Assembly: GCA_964585545.1 (NCBI GenBank)
Contig: CAZPDT010000013.1
Coordinates: 1 to 64,000 of the forward strand
Length of the DNA: 64,000 bases
Direction of reading: 5' to 3'
DNA from: Brumimicrobium sp964585545
GTDB taxonomy: Bacteria; Bacteroidota; Bacteroidia; Flavobacteriales_D; Crocinitomicaceae
This document shows positions 8,084 to 16,693 of this stretch, piece by piece. The translations under genes and the position numbers were made by a program. The stretch's first letter is position 1. Every line of letters begins with the position of its first letter. The notes below the pieces were generated by a model. The model saw only the letters and a list, made by a program, of their open reading frames with translations. It was not told the DNA's origin and searched no databases.

Positions 8084-8998
8084 ATGACAAAAACAATAGG
8101 TAAAACTTGGGTTGTAATTTATTCTATCGGAATTGCTTTCTTTTTAGGGGTGCATTATCTTTTAGATTTGGATTTTTTCTCTTCTATAGATAAATACATT
8201 CCCTTTTTAAAAAGATTAAGTTTTTCACTTTCAGTAGTTTGTATAATTTTCCTATTAAGAACGATTGCAGAAAGACTCGTTGTCAATGAAAACCGGCAGG
8301 AAGGAGAGGAGTATAACCTGAGAAGAGTAATCCGTCTAATCGCTATTTTACTTATTATATATGTCGGCTTAAGTTTAGTCTTTCAACAACCGTATAAAGG
8401 GCTAGCTGGATTGGGTATTATTTCTTTGGTTGTAGGTTTTGCAATGCAAGCCCCAATTTCATCATTTATCGCTTGGGTATATATTGTTTTGAGGAAACCT
8501 TACAAGGTAGGAGACCGAATTCAAATCAATGAGCATAAAGGAGATGTTTTAGAAATCAGTTATTTAGATACAATAATTAAAGAATTTAGCGGCAATTATT
8601 TAGGAAATGACCGCACAAGTGGTCGAATTATTCATTTTCCGAACAGCATGATTTTAAAAGACAAAGTGATTAATTATTCTGGTCATCTCGATCCTTTTAT
8701 TTGGAACGAAACGGCGCTTCAAGTGGCTTATACCAGTGATTTAGATTTTGTTTCTTCTTGTTTAATTGAAGCTGCTGTTCGTGATTTTAAGGAGCAATAT
8801 CCTAATAAAGACCATAAGACACATGAACCTGCTGTATATTTTAGAAACAATAAGTTTGCTTGGATGGAAGCGGTCATTTCTTATCCTGTTGAACCTTTTG
8901 ACACTACGGGTAAAAGGAATAGAGTTTTACGCTATGCTTTGCCCTTATTGAATGCTGAACCCGATAAGGTACAGTTTCCAGAAGGAACAAAAAGATAA
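8084..8998 (+). CDS. Mechanosensitive ion channel, MscS family
   Basis: An inner-membrane channel of 304 residues that would release solutes on hypo-osmotic shock. Seen: three to four N-terminal hydrophobic helices (about 8-30, 42-62, 83-103), the glycine/alanine-rich pore helix (GLAGLGIISLVVGFAMQAPI, ~111-130), then the conserved beta domain entry (LRKPYKVGDRIQINEHKGDV, ~142-161). A soluble C-terminal alpha/beta domain ends in EGTKR. The length matches small MscS-type channels. It is a single-gene unit downstream of a degenerate repeat. With the K+ channel and KefC-like pump nearby it suggests local clustering of ion-homeostasis genes, but nothing links them transcriptionally. Confidence 0.92.
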   Translation: MTKTIGKTWVVIYSIGIAFFLGVHYLLDLDFFSSIDKYIPFLKRLSFSLSVVCIIFLLRTIAERLVVNENRQEGEEYNLRRVIRLIAILLIIYVGLSLVFQQPYKGLAGLGIISLVVGFAMQAPISSFIAWVYIVLRKPYKVGDRIQINEHKGDVLEISYLDTIIKEFSGNYLGNDRTSGRIIHFPNSMILKDKVINYSGHLDPFIWNETALQVAYTSDLDFVSSCLIEAAVRDFKEQYPNKDHKTHEPAVYFRNNKFAWMEAVISYPVEPFDTTGKRNRVLRYALPLLNAEPDKVQFPEGTKR

Positions 8999-9318
8999 TA
9001 AACCTTTACTCTATAATTTTTTCGGGACGATTGTAAAACAAGTCTTGACTCGTTTCAGAATTCAGCATTGATTCCAATACAGATGGAAGAGGAGCTATAA
9101 ATACATTCGAATAATCTACTTTGCCTAAAACCCCCTTTACTTCATCGGAAATAGCTTGCTTTTTAATCTTTTGAATCGTCTTTTGAATTAATGGTGCATC
9201 AAACTTGATAATGGGGGGATTCCATTAAATACTACACAATATCATTTGACTCCAATAGTAATTTCATTTCAATTTACTTTTTTCATTTAGTTTTCAACTT
9301 AATTAATAAAAGCAAGTA
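8999..9318. other. 320-bp gap containing a gene remnant
   Basis: Between the MscS-type and FTR1-type genes. Most of the left two thirds is the minus-strand remnant described at 9006-9224. The remainder (9225-9318) is AT-rich, with no recognisable gene or hairpin terminator. Confidence 0.5.
9006..9224 (-). pseudogene. C-terminal remnant of an unidentified protein
   Basis: An open minus-strand frame of 72 codons ending in a normal stop (TTA at 9006-9008) but with no start: TAA lies immediately upstream. The reading (PIIKFDAPLIQKTIQKIKKQ, later VFIAPLPSVLESML and NRPEKIIE) has protein-like composition. At its 5' end a run of six G (9213-9218) could hide an indel: adding one base joins it to an upstream frame reading VVFNGIPP. 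It looks like the decayed end of a larger gene. I do not recognise the family; a short expressed peptide is less likely. Confidence 0.35.
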
Positions 9319-11280
9319 TTATTCGATTACATCATCCAACTTCTTAGCCTTTTTATTGCTTACAAAATACGCAATAATTATGAGTACAATTACTCCAATT
9401 TGTGCAAGAAGGGTTTCTATAGTAGGATAAATGCCAAGCCAATCCGAACGGAACATTGATGGAATGCTGTTGATACTGATCCAACCGCTTTCCTGAAGCG
9501 CATGAACCCCTTTTCCAACGAGAATTATGGCCAATAAAACAATCAACCAAGAGGAATACTTAAACAATCGACGCACAGGGATTAATCTTGAATATTTAAA
9601 AAAGACGTAAGCGAAAATAACAATACAAATAATTGCAGCGGCCACTCCGAGACCAATTGCTGAACGCGTTTCCTCTGTTGCATCTATATTAATTGCTTGA
9701 AGGAATAAAATAACTTCAAAAGCTTCACGAAATACAACCATAAAGGAAAAGGCAGCCAAACCAAACATTTTTTCTTTTTGTAAATATCCACCGATTTTAT
9801 GCTTTATAAAGTGTTGCCATTTCGAGGCACTCGTCTTGCTGTGCAACCAAAATCCAGCCCAAAGTAATATGACAACAGCAAGTAAGGCCACCAAACCTTC
9901 CATAATTTCTCTGTTTTTTCCTCCAAATTGTATTATGTAATCAGAGAAAAACCAACCTGCAATACCCATCAATATTGCCGTAATCCAACCTCCATGAAGC
10001 CAAGGAAGAGCTCTTTTTGCACCCGCTCTTTGGATGAGCACAAGCACAATAGCTAAAACTAGAAATGCTTCAACACCTTCTCGTAAGAAGATTGAAGCCG
10101 CAATTAGGAATGTTAACCAGTAATTCAATTGATTTTCTTTCATCATTTGATCTGCCTCATTAATCAAGGCAATCGCATCTTGAACATCTGCTTTTACAAC
10201 TTCAATTGCTTTGTCCTTTTCAATGGATTGACGAACTTTAAACATTTGTTCTTCAATTTTTATAACAAAACCTGCATCTTGAGACCTCAAACGTGCTTCT
10301 ACTGGTTCAATACCTTCTAAATAAGCACTTATAGCCTGCGTTCTTGCTAAAGATTTATTGCCTTCTGAATAACTTTTTAAAGCATCATTTAATCCCTTTA
10401 TGGCGACAGGCAAACTGTTAATTGCATTTTTACCCGAAGGTTCAAATGTTCTTAATGCTTTTAATGCAGTTTCTGGGTCATCCGTTCTGCTTTTTAAAAC
10501 ACTGAGCAATTGATTGTCAGTAAGATTGGAGATGTCAGACAATTCTATTTCAGGTAAAACATCTGCTAAAGCCATTTTTAAAGCCAAACTGTCATTTTGA
10601 TTGTCTTGAAATCGAAAAGATTTAATATAGAATGCCAAATCCCATAATTCTACTTCGTTAAAGATATCCGAATAAGATATCATAGATGTTCCAGGTACAC
10701 CTAATCGAATGCTGTTGTACGCTTGAAAAGGAGAGAAGTTTTCCATTGATTCACTCACGTGGAAATTGCTAGGAGTGGGGTCTAAGCTTCCTGCGTCGGG
10801 ACCATCTCCTTTACCATTATTACCATGACACTGCACACAATTGGCAACATATAGTTTCCGTCCGTTGTCTAAATCTGGCCAGGTCTTAGGAGCTGTCTGA
10901 ATACCTGTTGTTTTTATAATTTCATCATTGATTTTTGTGGCTAATTGACTGATTTTATCCGCAGCATCTTTTTGATCTATACGATCCATTAATTCCTGAA
11001 CTTGTGATAAAACTTCTTTTTTCTTATTTTCTTTCAAAAATGTTCCTTCATTGATAAGCTTATAGGCTTGTTCTGAGAACTCAACCTGTTCATTATATTC
11101 AGGTGCATTAATAACCTCTCCATCTTTTACAGCTCCAGGATAATCCATAGACACATAACTCAACAAGTGAACAACTGTTTCTGCAAGTGTTTCATTGTCT
11201 TGAGCATAGGAGTTATTATGAAGAGAAGACAGTGGTAAACTAAATAAAAATAGAAGAGAGTAACACAGAAATTTATTCAT
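9319..11280 (-). CDS. Cytochrome c / FTR1-family iron permease fusion
   Basis: An inner-membrane iron transporter with an extracytoplasmic N-terminal part. From the chosen start the protein has 653 residues. Order: signal peptide (MNKFLCYSLLFLFSLPLSSL, cleavage near SYAQ), a helical segment, a cytochrome c domain with haem motif CVQCH (~148-152) and a later Met ligand candidate, another helical region, then seven transmembrane helices of FTR1 with the two iron motifs REGVE and REAFE. FTR1 permeases import Fe3+ coupled to ferrous oxidation; the fused haem domain probably carries the electrons. An upstream in-frame ATG at 11332-11334 is rejected because the signal peptide starts at 11280 and a -7 box lies between them (11311-11318). 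Monocistronic. Confidence 0.92.
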   Translation of the reverse strand: MNKFLCYSLLFLFSLPLSSLHNNSYAQDNETLAETVVHLLSYVSMDYPGAVKDGEVINAPEYNEQVEFSEQAYKLINEGTFLKENKKKEVLSQVQELMDRIDQKDAADKISQLATKINDEIIKTTGIQTAPKTWPDLDNGRKLYVANCVQCHGNNGKGDGPDAGSLDPTPSNFHVSESMENFSPFQAYNSIRLGVPGTSMISYSDIFNEVELWDLAFYIKSFRFQDNQNDSLALKMALADVLPEIELSDISNLTDNQLLSVLKSRTDDPETALKALRTFEPSGKNAINSLPVAIKGLNDALKSYSEGNKSLARTQAISAYLEGIEPVEARLRSQDAGFVIKIEEQMFKVRQSIEKDKAIEVVKADVQDAIALINEADQMMKENQLNYWLTFLIAASIFLREGVEAFLVLAIVLVLIQRAGAKRALPWLHGGWITAILMGIAGWFFSDYIIQFGGKNREIMEGLVALLAVVILLWAGFWLHSKTSASKWQHFIKHKIGGYLQKEKMFGLAAFSFMVVFREAFEVILFLQAINIDATEETRSAIGLGVAAAIICIVIFAYVFFKYSRLIPVRRLFKYSSWLIVLLAIILVGKGVHALQESGWISINSIPSMFRSDWLGIYPTIETLLAQIGVIVLIIIAYFVSNKKAKKLDDVIE

Positions 11281-11310
11281 GGCAATATGCTTATTTAGAC
11301 TAAATAAAGG

Positions 11311-11318
11311 CAAATATA
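11311..11318 (-). promoter_or_regulatory. Candidate -7 box for the FTR1 gene
   Basis: CAAATATA on the plus strand reads TATATTTG on the minus strand, an exact TAnnTTTG match. It would start transcription about 25 nt before the ATG at 11280, which supports the shorter start. No good -33 element at 19 nt was found. Confidence 0.5.
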
Positions 11319-11431
11319 GGGGGATTATTCTCAACGGAATCTAAATTGTGATTGATTCTCCATCATTTTGAGCAAAATACCTAAAAAAGGGTATTCAATT
11401 CTAGTATTAACAATTAATTTCAGGCCTAAAA

Positions 11432-12415
11432 TTACAGTTCCTTCATGATTTCAGCAAAGGATGTTATTGTCGATAATTTGTCATCCAAATGAAATTGAGG
11501 TACAGAAATCATAATTTCATCTAAATCAAATTGTTTGATAAATTCAGCAATTTCTTTTTTTACTTGTGCTTCTGTTCCAATAAAGGAACACGCTGTCATT
11601 CTATTAATATGCTCTTTCTCCTCCATATTCCATAATCCATCCATAGATACAATAGGTGGTTTCAGGTAGTCTCTTTGATTGCGGATCAACCCCAAAAACA
11701 TTCTGTAAAAAGTGGTGGCTTGTCTTTTGGCTTCTTTTGCTGTTTCTGAAATAATGATATTCACGCAAGACATTTTATACGGCGCATTTTGCTCCGATTT
11801 AAAGTTATGGGTATAAATATCGAAAGCAGGCTCCATTTGATCAGGAGCAAAATGACTTGCAAAAGCATAAGGAAGTCTTAATGAAGAGGCAAGATAGGCA
11901 GAATCTGTACTCGAACCTAAAATCCAAATAGGAACTTCTGTACCTTCTCCGGGAAATGCTCTGATTCGTGCATTTGAATTGTCCTTTGATAGATATTTCT
12001 GAAGTTGTTGGACATGGGCTGTATGTTGTCTGACATTTTCAATAAAGTGAGGGTTAATTGTCCTGGCTGTTAATTGATCTGTGCCTGGAGCTCTCCCAAT
12101 TCCTAAATCAATACGGTTGGGATGCAAAGTTGCTAATGTTCCAAAATGCTCAGCAATAATAAGAGGGGAGTGGTTGGGCAGCATAACACCCCCCGAACCT
12201 ACACGTATTTTAGTTGTTTTTGCAGCAATATATCCAACCAAAACAGAAGTGGCGGAACTGGCTACATTTTTTATATTGTGATGCTCCGCAAACCAATATC
12301 GCGTATAACCCAATTGGTCTGCCAACTGTGCAGAAGAGACGGAGTTTTGAAAAGATTGTGAAATTTCACTTCCTTCATTAACTTTAGCTAAATCTAATAT
12401 TGAGTATGGAATCAT
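11432..12415 (-). CDS. Luciferase-like flavin-dependent monooxygenase
   Basis: A cytoplasmic 327-residue LLM-class oxidoreductase (MsnO8-like subfamily), using reduced FMN or F420-type flavin to oxidise an unknown substrate. Family features seen: N-terminal Y-S-I-L-D-L strand, AEHHN (~45-49) after GYTRYWFAEHH, the VGSGGVMLPNHSPL segment (~72-85), DLGIGRAPG (~103-111) and the IWILGSSTDSAYLA loop (~163-176). Length is typical. Divergently oriented to the Mpo1-like gene with 60 bp between start codons. The actual substrate cannot be read; members of this subfamily are commonly annotated only as 'LLM class oxidoreductase'. Confidence 0.88.
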   Translation of the reverse strand: MIPYSILDLAKVNEGSEISQSFQNSVSSAQLADQLGYTRYWFAEHHNIKNVASSATSVLVGYIAAKTTKIRVGSGGVMLPNHSPLIIAEHFGTLATLHPNRIDLGIGRAPGTDQLTARTINPHFIENVRQHTAHVQQLQKYLSKDNSNARIRAFPGEGTEVPIWILGSSTDSAYLASSLRLPYAFASHFAPDQMEPAFDIYTHNFKSEQNAPYKMSCVNIIISETAKEAKRQATTFYRMFLGLIRNQRDYLKPPIVSMDGLWNMEEKEHINRMTACSFIGTEAQVKKEIAEFIKQFDLDEIMISVPQFHLDDKLSTITSFAEIMKEL

Positions 12416-12475
12416 TTATTTTTTTGTAATTTTATAGAGTATATTACAATTATCAATTGATTTAGTTCAGATGTT

Positions 12476-12949
12476 ATGTCCAAACGCAAAATTGAAAACT
12501 TATTGGAAGCCTATTCCGAAAGTCACCAAAACGCTACCAATAAATTAATTCATTGGTTCTGTGTTCCTATAATTTTCTTTTCTATTTATGGATTGATAAG
12601 ATCAATCCCTGTGCCTGATTATTTTAAAGAAATATCTCCTTTCTTCAATTGGGCTACTTTTGCACTATATTTTGCCTTAATTTACTATGTTTTTCTATCC
12701 ATTCCAATTTTCTTTGGGTTTTTAGTATGGACACTATTTGTTGTTGTAATTAATGAATATCTATTGCATCAATTTGGATTTTACAATTTTCTATGGTTCT
12801 CAATTGGATTGTTTGTTATCGCTTGGATTGGACAATTTATAGGACATAAAATTGAAGGAAAAAAGCCATCTTTTTTAAAGGATATTCAATTTCTATTAAT
12901 AGGTCCCGCTTGGCTGATGAATTTTATTTTAAAGGTAGTTAAGTACTAG
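12476..12949 (+). CDS. Mpo1-like (DUF962 / YGL010w) membrane protein
   Basis: A 157-residue protein with about four transmembrane helices and the family's conserved N-terminus: YSESHQNATNKLIHWFCVPI (residues ~13-32), with histidines at ~17 and ~26. Further histidines occur in LLHQFG and FIGHKIEGKKPSF. Yeast Mpo1 is a membrane Fe2+-dependent dioxygenase that alpha-oxidises 2-hydroxy fatty acids. The bacterial homologues are uncharacterised, but the retained histidines and GHKIEGK-P motif make the same chemistry possible. The ATG at 12476 directly precedes the conserved region. Monocistronic and divergent from the luciferase-like gene. Confidence 0.82.
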   Translation: MSKRKIENLLEAYSESHQNATNKLIHWFCVPIIFFSIYGLIRSIPVPDYFKEISPFFNWATFALYFALIYYVFLSIPIFFGFLVWTLFVVVINEYLLHQFGFYNFLWFSIGLFVIAWIGQFIGHKIEGKKPSFLKDIQFLLIGPAWLMNFILKVVKY

Positions 12950-13254
12950 ACTCTAAAGGGGTTATCCTATTATCAAATAACGATAATGATTCCCATGTCG
13001 ATTTGAGCTTATTCTTTAGTTCACAATAGTTAATTGATTGTAAAATAGCGCATTACGTCTTTAATGGTTAAATATCGTTAATCTAAAAATAAAATCTTCT
13101 TTTGAATATGATATACAAGAAGAATTGATTACTTTTGATTGTGGCGATTGAGAAGGTGTTATTGTATTCAGTACTTTGTGATTACTTTCTGTGTTGAGGT
13201 ATTTTAATTTTAGCAAGCCATTCAGAACAAAATTATTAATTATATATTTATTTT
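12950..13254. other. 305-bp intergenic region upstream of aconitase
   Basis: AT-rich, no gene or RNA recognised. It must contain the acnA promoter, but I find only partial -7 matches (GTACTTTG and TAATTTTA) without a well-spaced -33 element. Confidence 0.4.
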
Positions 13255-16035
13255 ATGGAGTATTCAAAAGCAAAAGCAGTCAAAGAACTTTCTATTAATG
13301 GAAAAAAGTACAAATACAGTTCTTTAAGAAATCTAGAAGGAGGAAATGTTGAAAAACTTCCATTTAGCATCCGCATTCTTCTTGAGAATGTTTTAAGAAA
13401 TTATAATGGAACAAGCATAACGGATGAACATGTGGAAAACGTTTTAACATGGACGCCCGACATAGGTGAAAAAGAAATCCCGTATAATCCAGCACGAATT
13501 TTAATGCAAGATTTTACTGGAGTCCCTGCAGTTGTTGACATTGCTTCACTTCGGTCTGAATATGTAAGGCATGGTGGAGATGGTAAGAAAATTAGTCCAG
13601 CAATTCCAGTAGATTTAATTATTGACCACTCTGTACAAGTTGATTATTATGGCACCAATTACGCTTATGGGAAGAATGTTGAAATGGAATACCAAAGGAA
13701 TAAAGAACGGTATGAGCTCTTAAAATGGGCTCAAAAAGGCTTAAAAGGCTTAACTGTCGTGCCTCCAGGGATGGGAATTTGCCACCAAGTGAATTTAGAA
13801 TACCTTGCAAAAGGTGTTCAGGCAAGGGACGGATGGCTTTATCCAGACACTCTAGTAGGAACTGATTCGCATACTCCAATGGTTAATGGAATTGGTGTTG
13901 TTGGCTGGGGTGTTGGAGGAATCGAAGCAGAAGCAGCCATGTTGGGTCAACCTATATTTATCCCTTGTCCACGAATTGTAGGATTAAAGTTGACTGGAGA
14001 GATTCCTGAGCAATGCACAGCTACTGATTTGGTATTGTCTATTGCTAAAGTACTGCGTGGTCATGGTGTTGTCGGTAAGTTTGTAGAGGTCTTTGGTGAT
14101 GGATTACAACATTTATCAGTTACTGATCGAGCAACAATTTCAAACATGTCTCCAGAATTTGGATGTACAGTTACTTATTTTCCGATTGACGATAGAACGC
14201 TCGAATACATGCGTTCCACAAACCGTTCAGAAGAGCAAATTAAGATCACAGAGGAATACGCAAAGGAGAATCTTTTGTGGAGAACGGGAGATGAAAACAT
14301 TGAGTATTCTGAAGTCTTAGAGTTGAACTTGTCAGACTTAGAGCCTACAGTTTCAGGTCCAAAAAATCCACATGAAAAAATATTTGTAAAAGATTTAAAA
14401 ATACAGTTCAAGAGTCTTTTAAAAGATGAGTTTGGTCGTGATTACAAGCCAAAAGATAGAAGAAAAGAATTTGCAATGGTTTCTGAAGGAGGAGGAGGTA
14501 CCGAATTCACAATGGGTAAGAAACCCCAGAACAGGGAGGTGCAACGTGAGGTTATTCCCGATAAAGATCAACGTACAATACGTATAAAACAACGCAATAA
14601 AGAGTTTAAGATTAGTGATGGAAGTATTGCTATTGCAGCAATTACGAGTTGTACAAATACTTCAAATCCTGCAGTGATGGTTGGAGCAGGGCTTTTAGCA
14701 AGAAATGCTATAGAGCGTGGTTTAAGAACAAAATCTTGGGTTAAAACTTCCTTAGCACCAGGTTCAAAAGTGGTTACCAATTATTTAAAACGCTCTGGGC
14801 TCGATGCTGATTTAGAAGCTTTGCGCTTTCATACAGTTGGTTATGGATGTACCTCTTGTATTGGAAACTCTGGCCCACTACCAGCAGCAATTGCAGAAGC
14901 AGTTGACAAAGGTGACTTGATTGTTGCTTCAGTTCTGTCTGGAAATAGAAACTTTGAAGCAAGGGTACATCCACAAGTAAAAATGAATTTCTTGATGTCG
15001 CCAATGCTTGTTGTAGCATATGCACTTACAGGAAGAGTAGATATTGATTTGATAAATGACCCTATTGATTTTGACCCCAATCTTCAACCTGTATATTTAA
15101 AAGATATTTGGCCGTCTCGTGAAGAAATTCAGCAAACCATTAATGAATGCATGAAACAAGAGGATTTTAAAGATGTTTATGATGTAATTTTTGATGGGGA
15201 AGAGGATTGGCAAAATCTTGAGGTAAGTCTTAGCGAAGATTATGAATGGAATGAGAACTCCACATATATTAAGGAAGCACCATTCTTTGAAAACATTACT
15301 GCAGAAACTGACCCTATAGAAGATATTAAGGAGGCGAGAGTATTACTCAACTTAGGGGACAATATTACCACCGACCATATTTCTCCAGCAGGTCAGTTTA
15401 GAGAAACTTCTGCTTCTGGAAAATATTTAATCGATAACGGTATTCCCAAGGAAAAATTCAATTCATACGGATCCCGACGCGGTAATCACGAAGTGATGAT
15501 GCGGGGAACCTTTGCAAATGTTCGTATAAGTAATAAAATTGTAAAACAACGGGGAGGATTCAGTAAGTATTTCCCAAATGGCGAGGAAGGAACTGTTTTT
15601 GATGTTGCCCAAAAATATAAGGAGGACAATACACCGTTGGTTGTTCTTGCAGGAAAGGCTTATGGCTCTGGATCTTCAAGAGATTGGGCTGCGAAAGGAA
15701 CGTACCTTCTTGGTGTTCGGGCAGTTATTGCTACAAGTTATGAACGTATCCATAGAAGTAACTTGGTTCAAATGGGCGTTGCGCCACTTCAATTTCAGGA
15801 AGGAGAAAGCGCTGATTCTCTAGGTTTAGATGGGTCTGAAATCTTTAATATAACGGGATTGGCAGATAATCTAACACCCCATAAAATCCTTGATGTAGTT
15901 GCTAAGCATCCTGATTCCGGAAAAGAAACTAAGTTTCAAGTAGAAGCGAGGATGGATTCTGATATTGAAATAGAGTATTATAGAAACAAAGGGATTTTAC
16001 AGTATGTTCTTAGAGAAAGATTAAAGGAGATGTAA
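13255..16035 (+). CDS. acnA: Aconitate hydratase A
   Basis: A cytoplasmic TCA-cycle enzyme that isomerises citrate and isocitrate through cis-aconitate using a [4Fe-4S] cluster. The three cluster cysteines are visible: Cys466 in TSCTNTSNP, and Cys532 and Cys535 in GCTSCIGNSGP. Other signatures: LVGTDSHTPMVNGIGVVGWG, the C-terminal swivel domain with NLGDNITTDHISPAG, and YGSGSSRDWAAKG for substrate binding. At 926 residues it has the length of the AcnA/IRP1 type, not AcnB. Start ATG at 13255 precedes MEYSKAKAVKELSINGKKY, as expected. Monocistronic, followed by a clear hairpin terminator. The AcnA type is often induced under oxidative stress and could double as an RNA-binding protein when its cluster is lost. 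Confidence 0.97.
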   Translation: MEYSKAKAVKELSINGKKYKYSSLRNLEGGNVEKLPFSIRILLENVLRNYNGTSITDEHVENVLTWTPDIGEKEIPYNPARILMQDFTGVPAVVDIASLRSEYVRHGGDGKKISPAIPVDLIIDHSVQVDYYGTNYAYGKNVEMEYQRNKERYELLKWAQKGLKGLTVVPPGMGICHQVNLEYLAKGVQARDGWLYPDTLVGTDSHTPMVNGIGVVGWGVGGIEAEAAMLGQPIFIPCPRIVGLKLTGEIPEQCTATDLVLSIAKVLRGHGVVGKFVEVFGDGLQHLSVTDRATISNMSPEFGCTVTYFPIDDRTLEYMRSTNRSEEQIKITEEYAKENLLWRTGDENIEYSEVLELNLSDLEPTVSGPKNPHEKIFVKDLKIQFKSLLKDEFGRDYKPKDRRKEFAMVSEGGGGTEFTMGKKPQNREVQREVIPDKDQRTIRIKQRNKEFKISDGSIAIAAITSCTNTSNPAVMVGAGLLARNAIERGLRTKSWVKTSLAPGSKVVTNYLKRSGLDADLEALRFHTVGYGCTSCIGNSGPLPAAIAEAVDKGDLIVASVLSGNRNFEARVHPQVKMNFLMSPMLVVAYALTGRVDIDLINDPIDFDPNLQPVYLKDIWPSREEIQQTINECMKQEDFKDVYDVIFDGEEDWQNLEVSLSEDYEWNENSTYIKEAPFFENITAETDPIEDIKEARVLLNLGDNITTDHISPAGQFRETSASGKYLIDNGIPKEKFNSYGSRRGNHEVMMRGTFANVRISNKIVKQRGGFSKYFPNGEEGTVFDVAQKYKEDNTPLVVLAGKAYGSGSSRDWAAKGTYLLGVRAVIATSYERIHRSNLVQMGVAPLQFQEGESADSLGLDGSEIFNITGLADNLTPHKILDVVAKHPDSGKETKFQVEARMDSDIEIEYYRNKGILQYVLRERLKEM

Positions 16036-16061
16036 ACCTTTAAGCCTACTTTTATAATCAC

Positions 16062-16093
16062 AAAGCCCTCAATACTTTATGGGGGCTTTTTTT
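16062..16093 (+). terminator. Intrinsic terminator of acnA
   Basis: Stem AAAGCCCTC / GGGGGCTTT (one wobble pair) with a 10-nt loop, followed by a T run, 27 nt after the acnA stop. Confidence 0.85.
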
Positions 16094-16198
16094 ATGTTCA
16101 AATAGTTCTATATTTGTTATCTCGATTGATAAGGTTCTTGTATTGTTATTTTTTATGGATTTCATATTAAGCATACGTTTATGATTTCGTAGGGGTTA

Positions 16199-16490
16199 AT
16201 ATCTGATTTTATGTTAAATAGCAGAGCTATACGTAATTTGCTATTAATTTAAATCTCTACAATAGTATGCCGCAAATTACTTTAACATAAAATCGTTGCC
16301 GATATAAGACTAAAGTCATTATATCTGATTTTATGTTAAATAGCAGAGCTATACGTAATTTGCTATTAATTTAAATCTCTACAATAGTATGCCGCAAATT
16401 ACTTTAACATAAAATCGTTGCCGATATAAGACTAAAGTCATTATATCTGATTTTATGTTAAATAGCAGAGCTATACGTAATTTGCTATTA
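16199..16490. repeat. Perfect 122-bp tandem repeat, 2.4 copies
   Basis: Copies at 16199-16320 and 16321-16442 are identical by direct comparison; a third copy is cut after 48 bp at 16490. Each unit has an outer inverted repeat ATTTTATGTTAAA / TTTAACATAAAAT and, inside it, GTAATTTGC / GCAAATTAC. A second near-palindrome (GATATAAGAC-TAAA-GTCATTATATC) spans the junction between units (16301-16325, 16423-16447). The repeated sequence does not encode a protein that I can see. Confidence 0.95.
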
Positions 16491-16617
16491 CTGCCCTATA
16501 ATTAATATTATGTTAAATAGCCTTTTAAACTAATTTAATCGTCACTCTGCCTTCTCAATAAGAATATTGAAAAAAAGAAAGTAGCTATCTTAAAAAAGCT
16601 AACGCTATAATAAAATA

Positions 16618-16664
16618 GTGGATGTCTCAAAACCGTTGAACTGCAGCGTTATTGAGACATCCAC
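16618..16664 (-). terminator. 13-bp inverted repeat, probable terminator
   Basis: GTGGATGTCTCAA and TTGAGACATCCAC form a perfect 13-bp stem around a 21-nt loop, 30 nt downstream of the minus-strand gene ending at 16694. The sequence following it on the minus strand is T-rich (TATTTTATT) rather than a pure U tract, so function as terminator is likely but not certain. Confidence 0.6.
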
Positions 16665-16693
16665 CTTCCTTCTATCCATTAAAAGAGAATCAA

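Larger units (their letters stand above)
16094..16693. other. 600-bp gene-free region with tandem repeat and hairpin
   Basis: Holds the 122-bp tandem array (16199-16490), a degenerate further fragment (TATGTTAAATAGC at about 16508-16520) and a 13-bp inverted repeat (16618-16664). No open frame of note. Confidence 0.7.

Noticed and set aside
11281..11334. Longer N-terminus for the FTR1 protein
   Set aside because: The added 18 residues precede the signal peptide and the region includes the -7 promoter box.
13619..15080. Several minus-strand frames inside acnA
   Set aside because: They are shadows of a fully conserved aconitase.
16199..16490. Tandem repeat considered as a CRISPR array or integron attC array
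   Set aside because: Units are 122 bp and identical with no variable spacers; the GTTAAAT-like core lacks the full attC pairing and no integron integrase is present.
16618..16664. 13-bp inverted repeat considered as an insertion sequence end
   Set aside because: It is a single closed hairpin right after a gene stop with no transposase or target duplication; a terminator explains it better.
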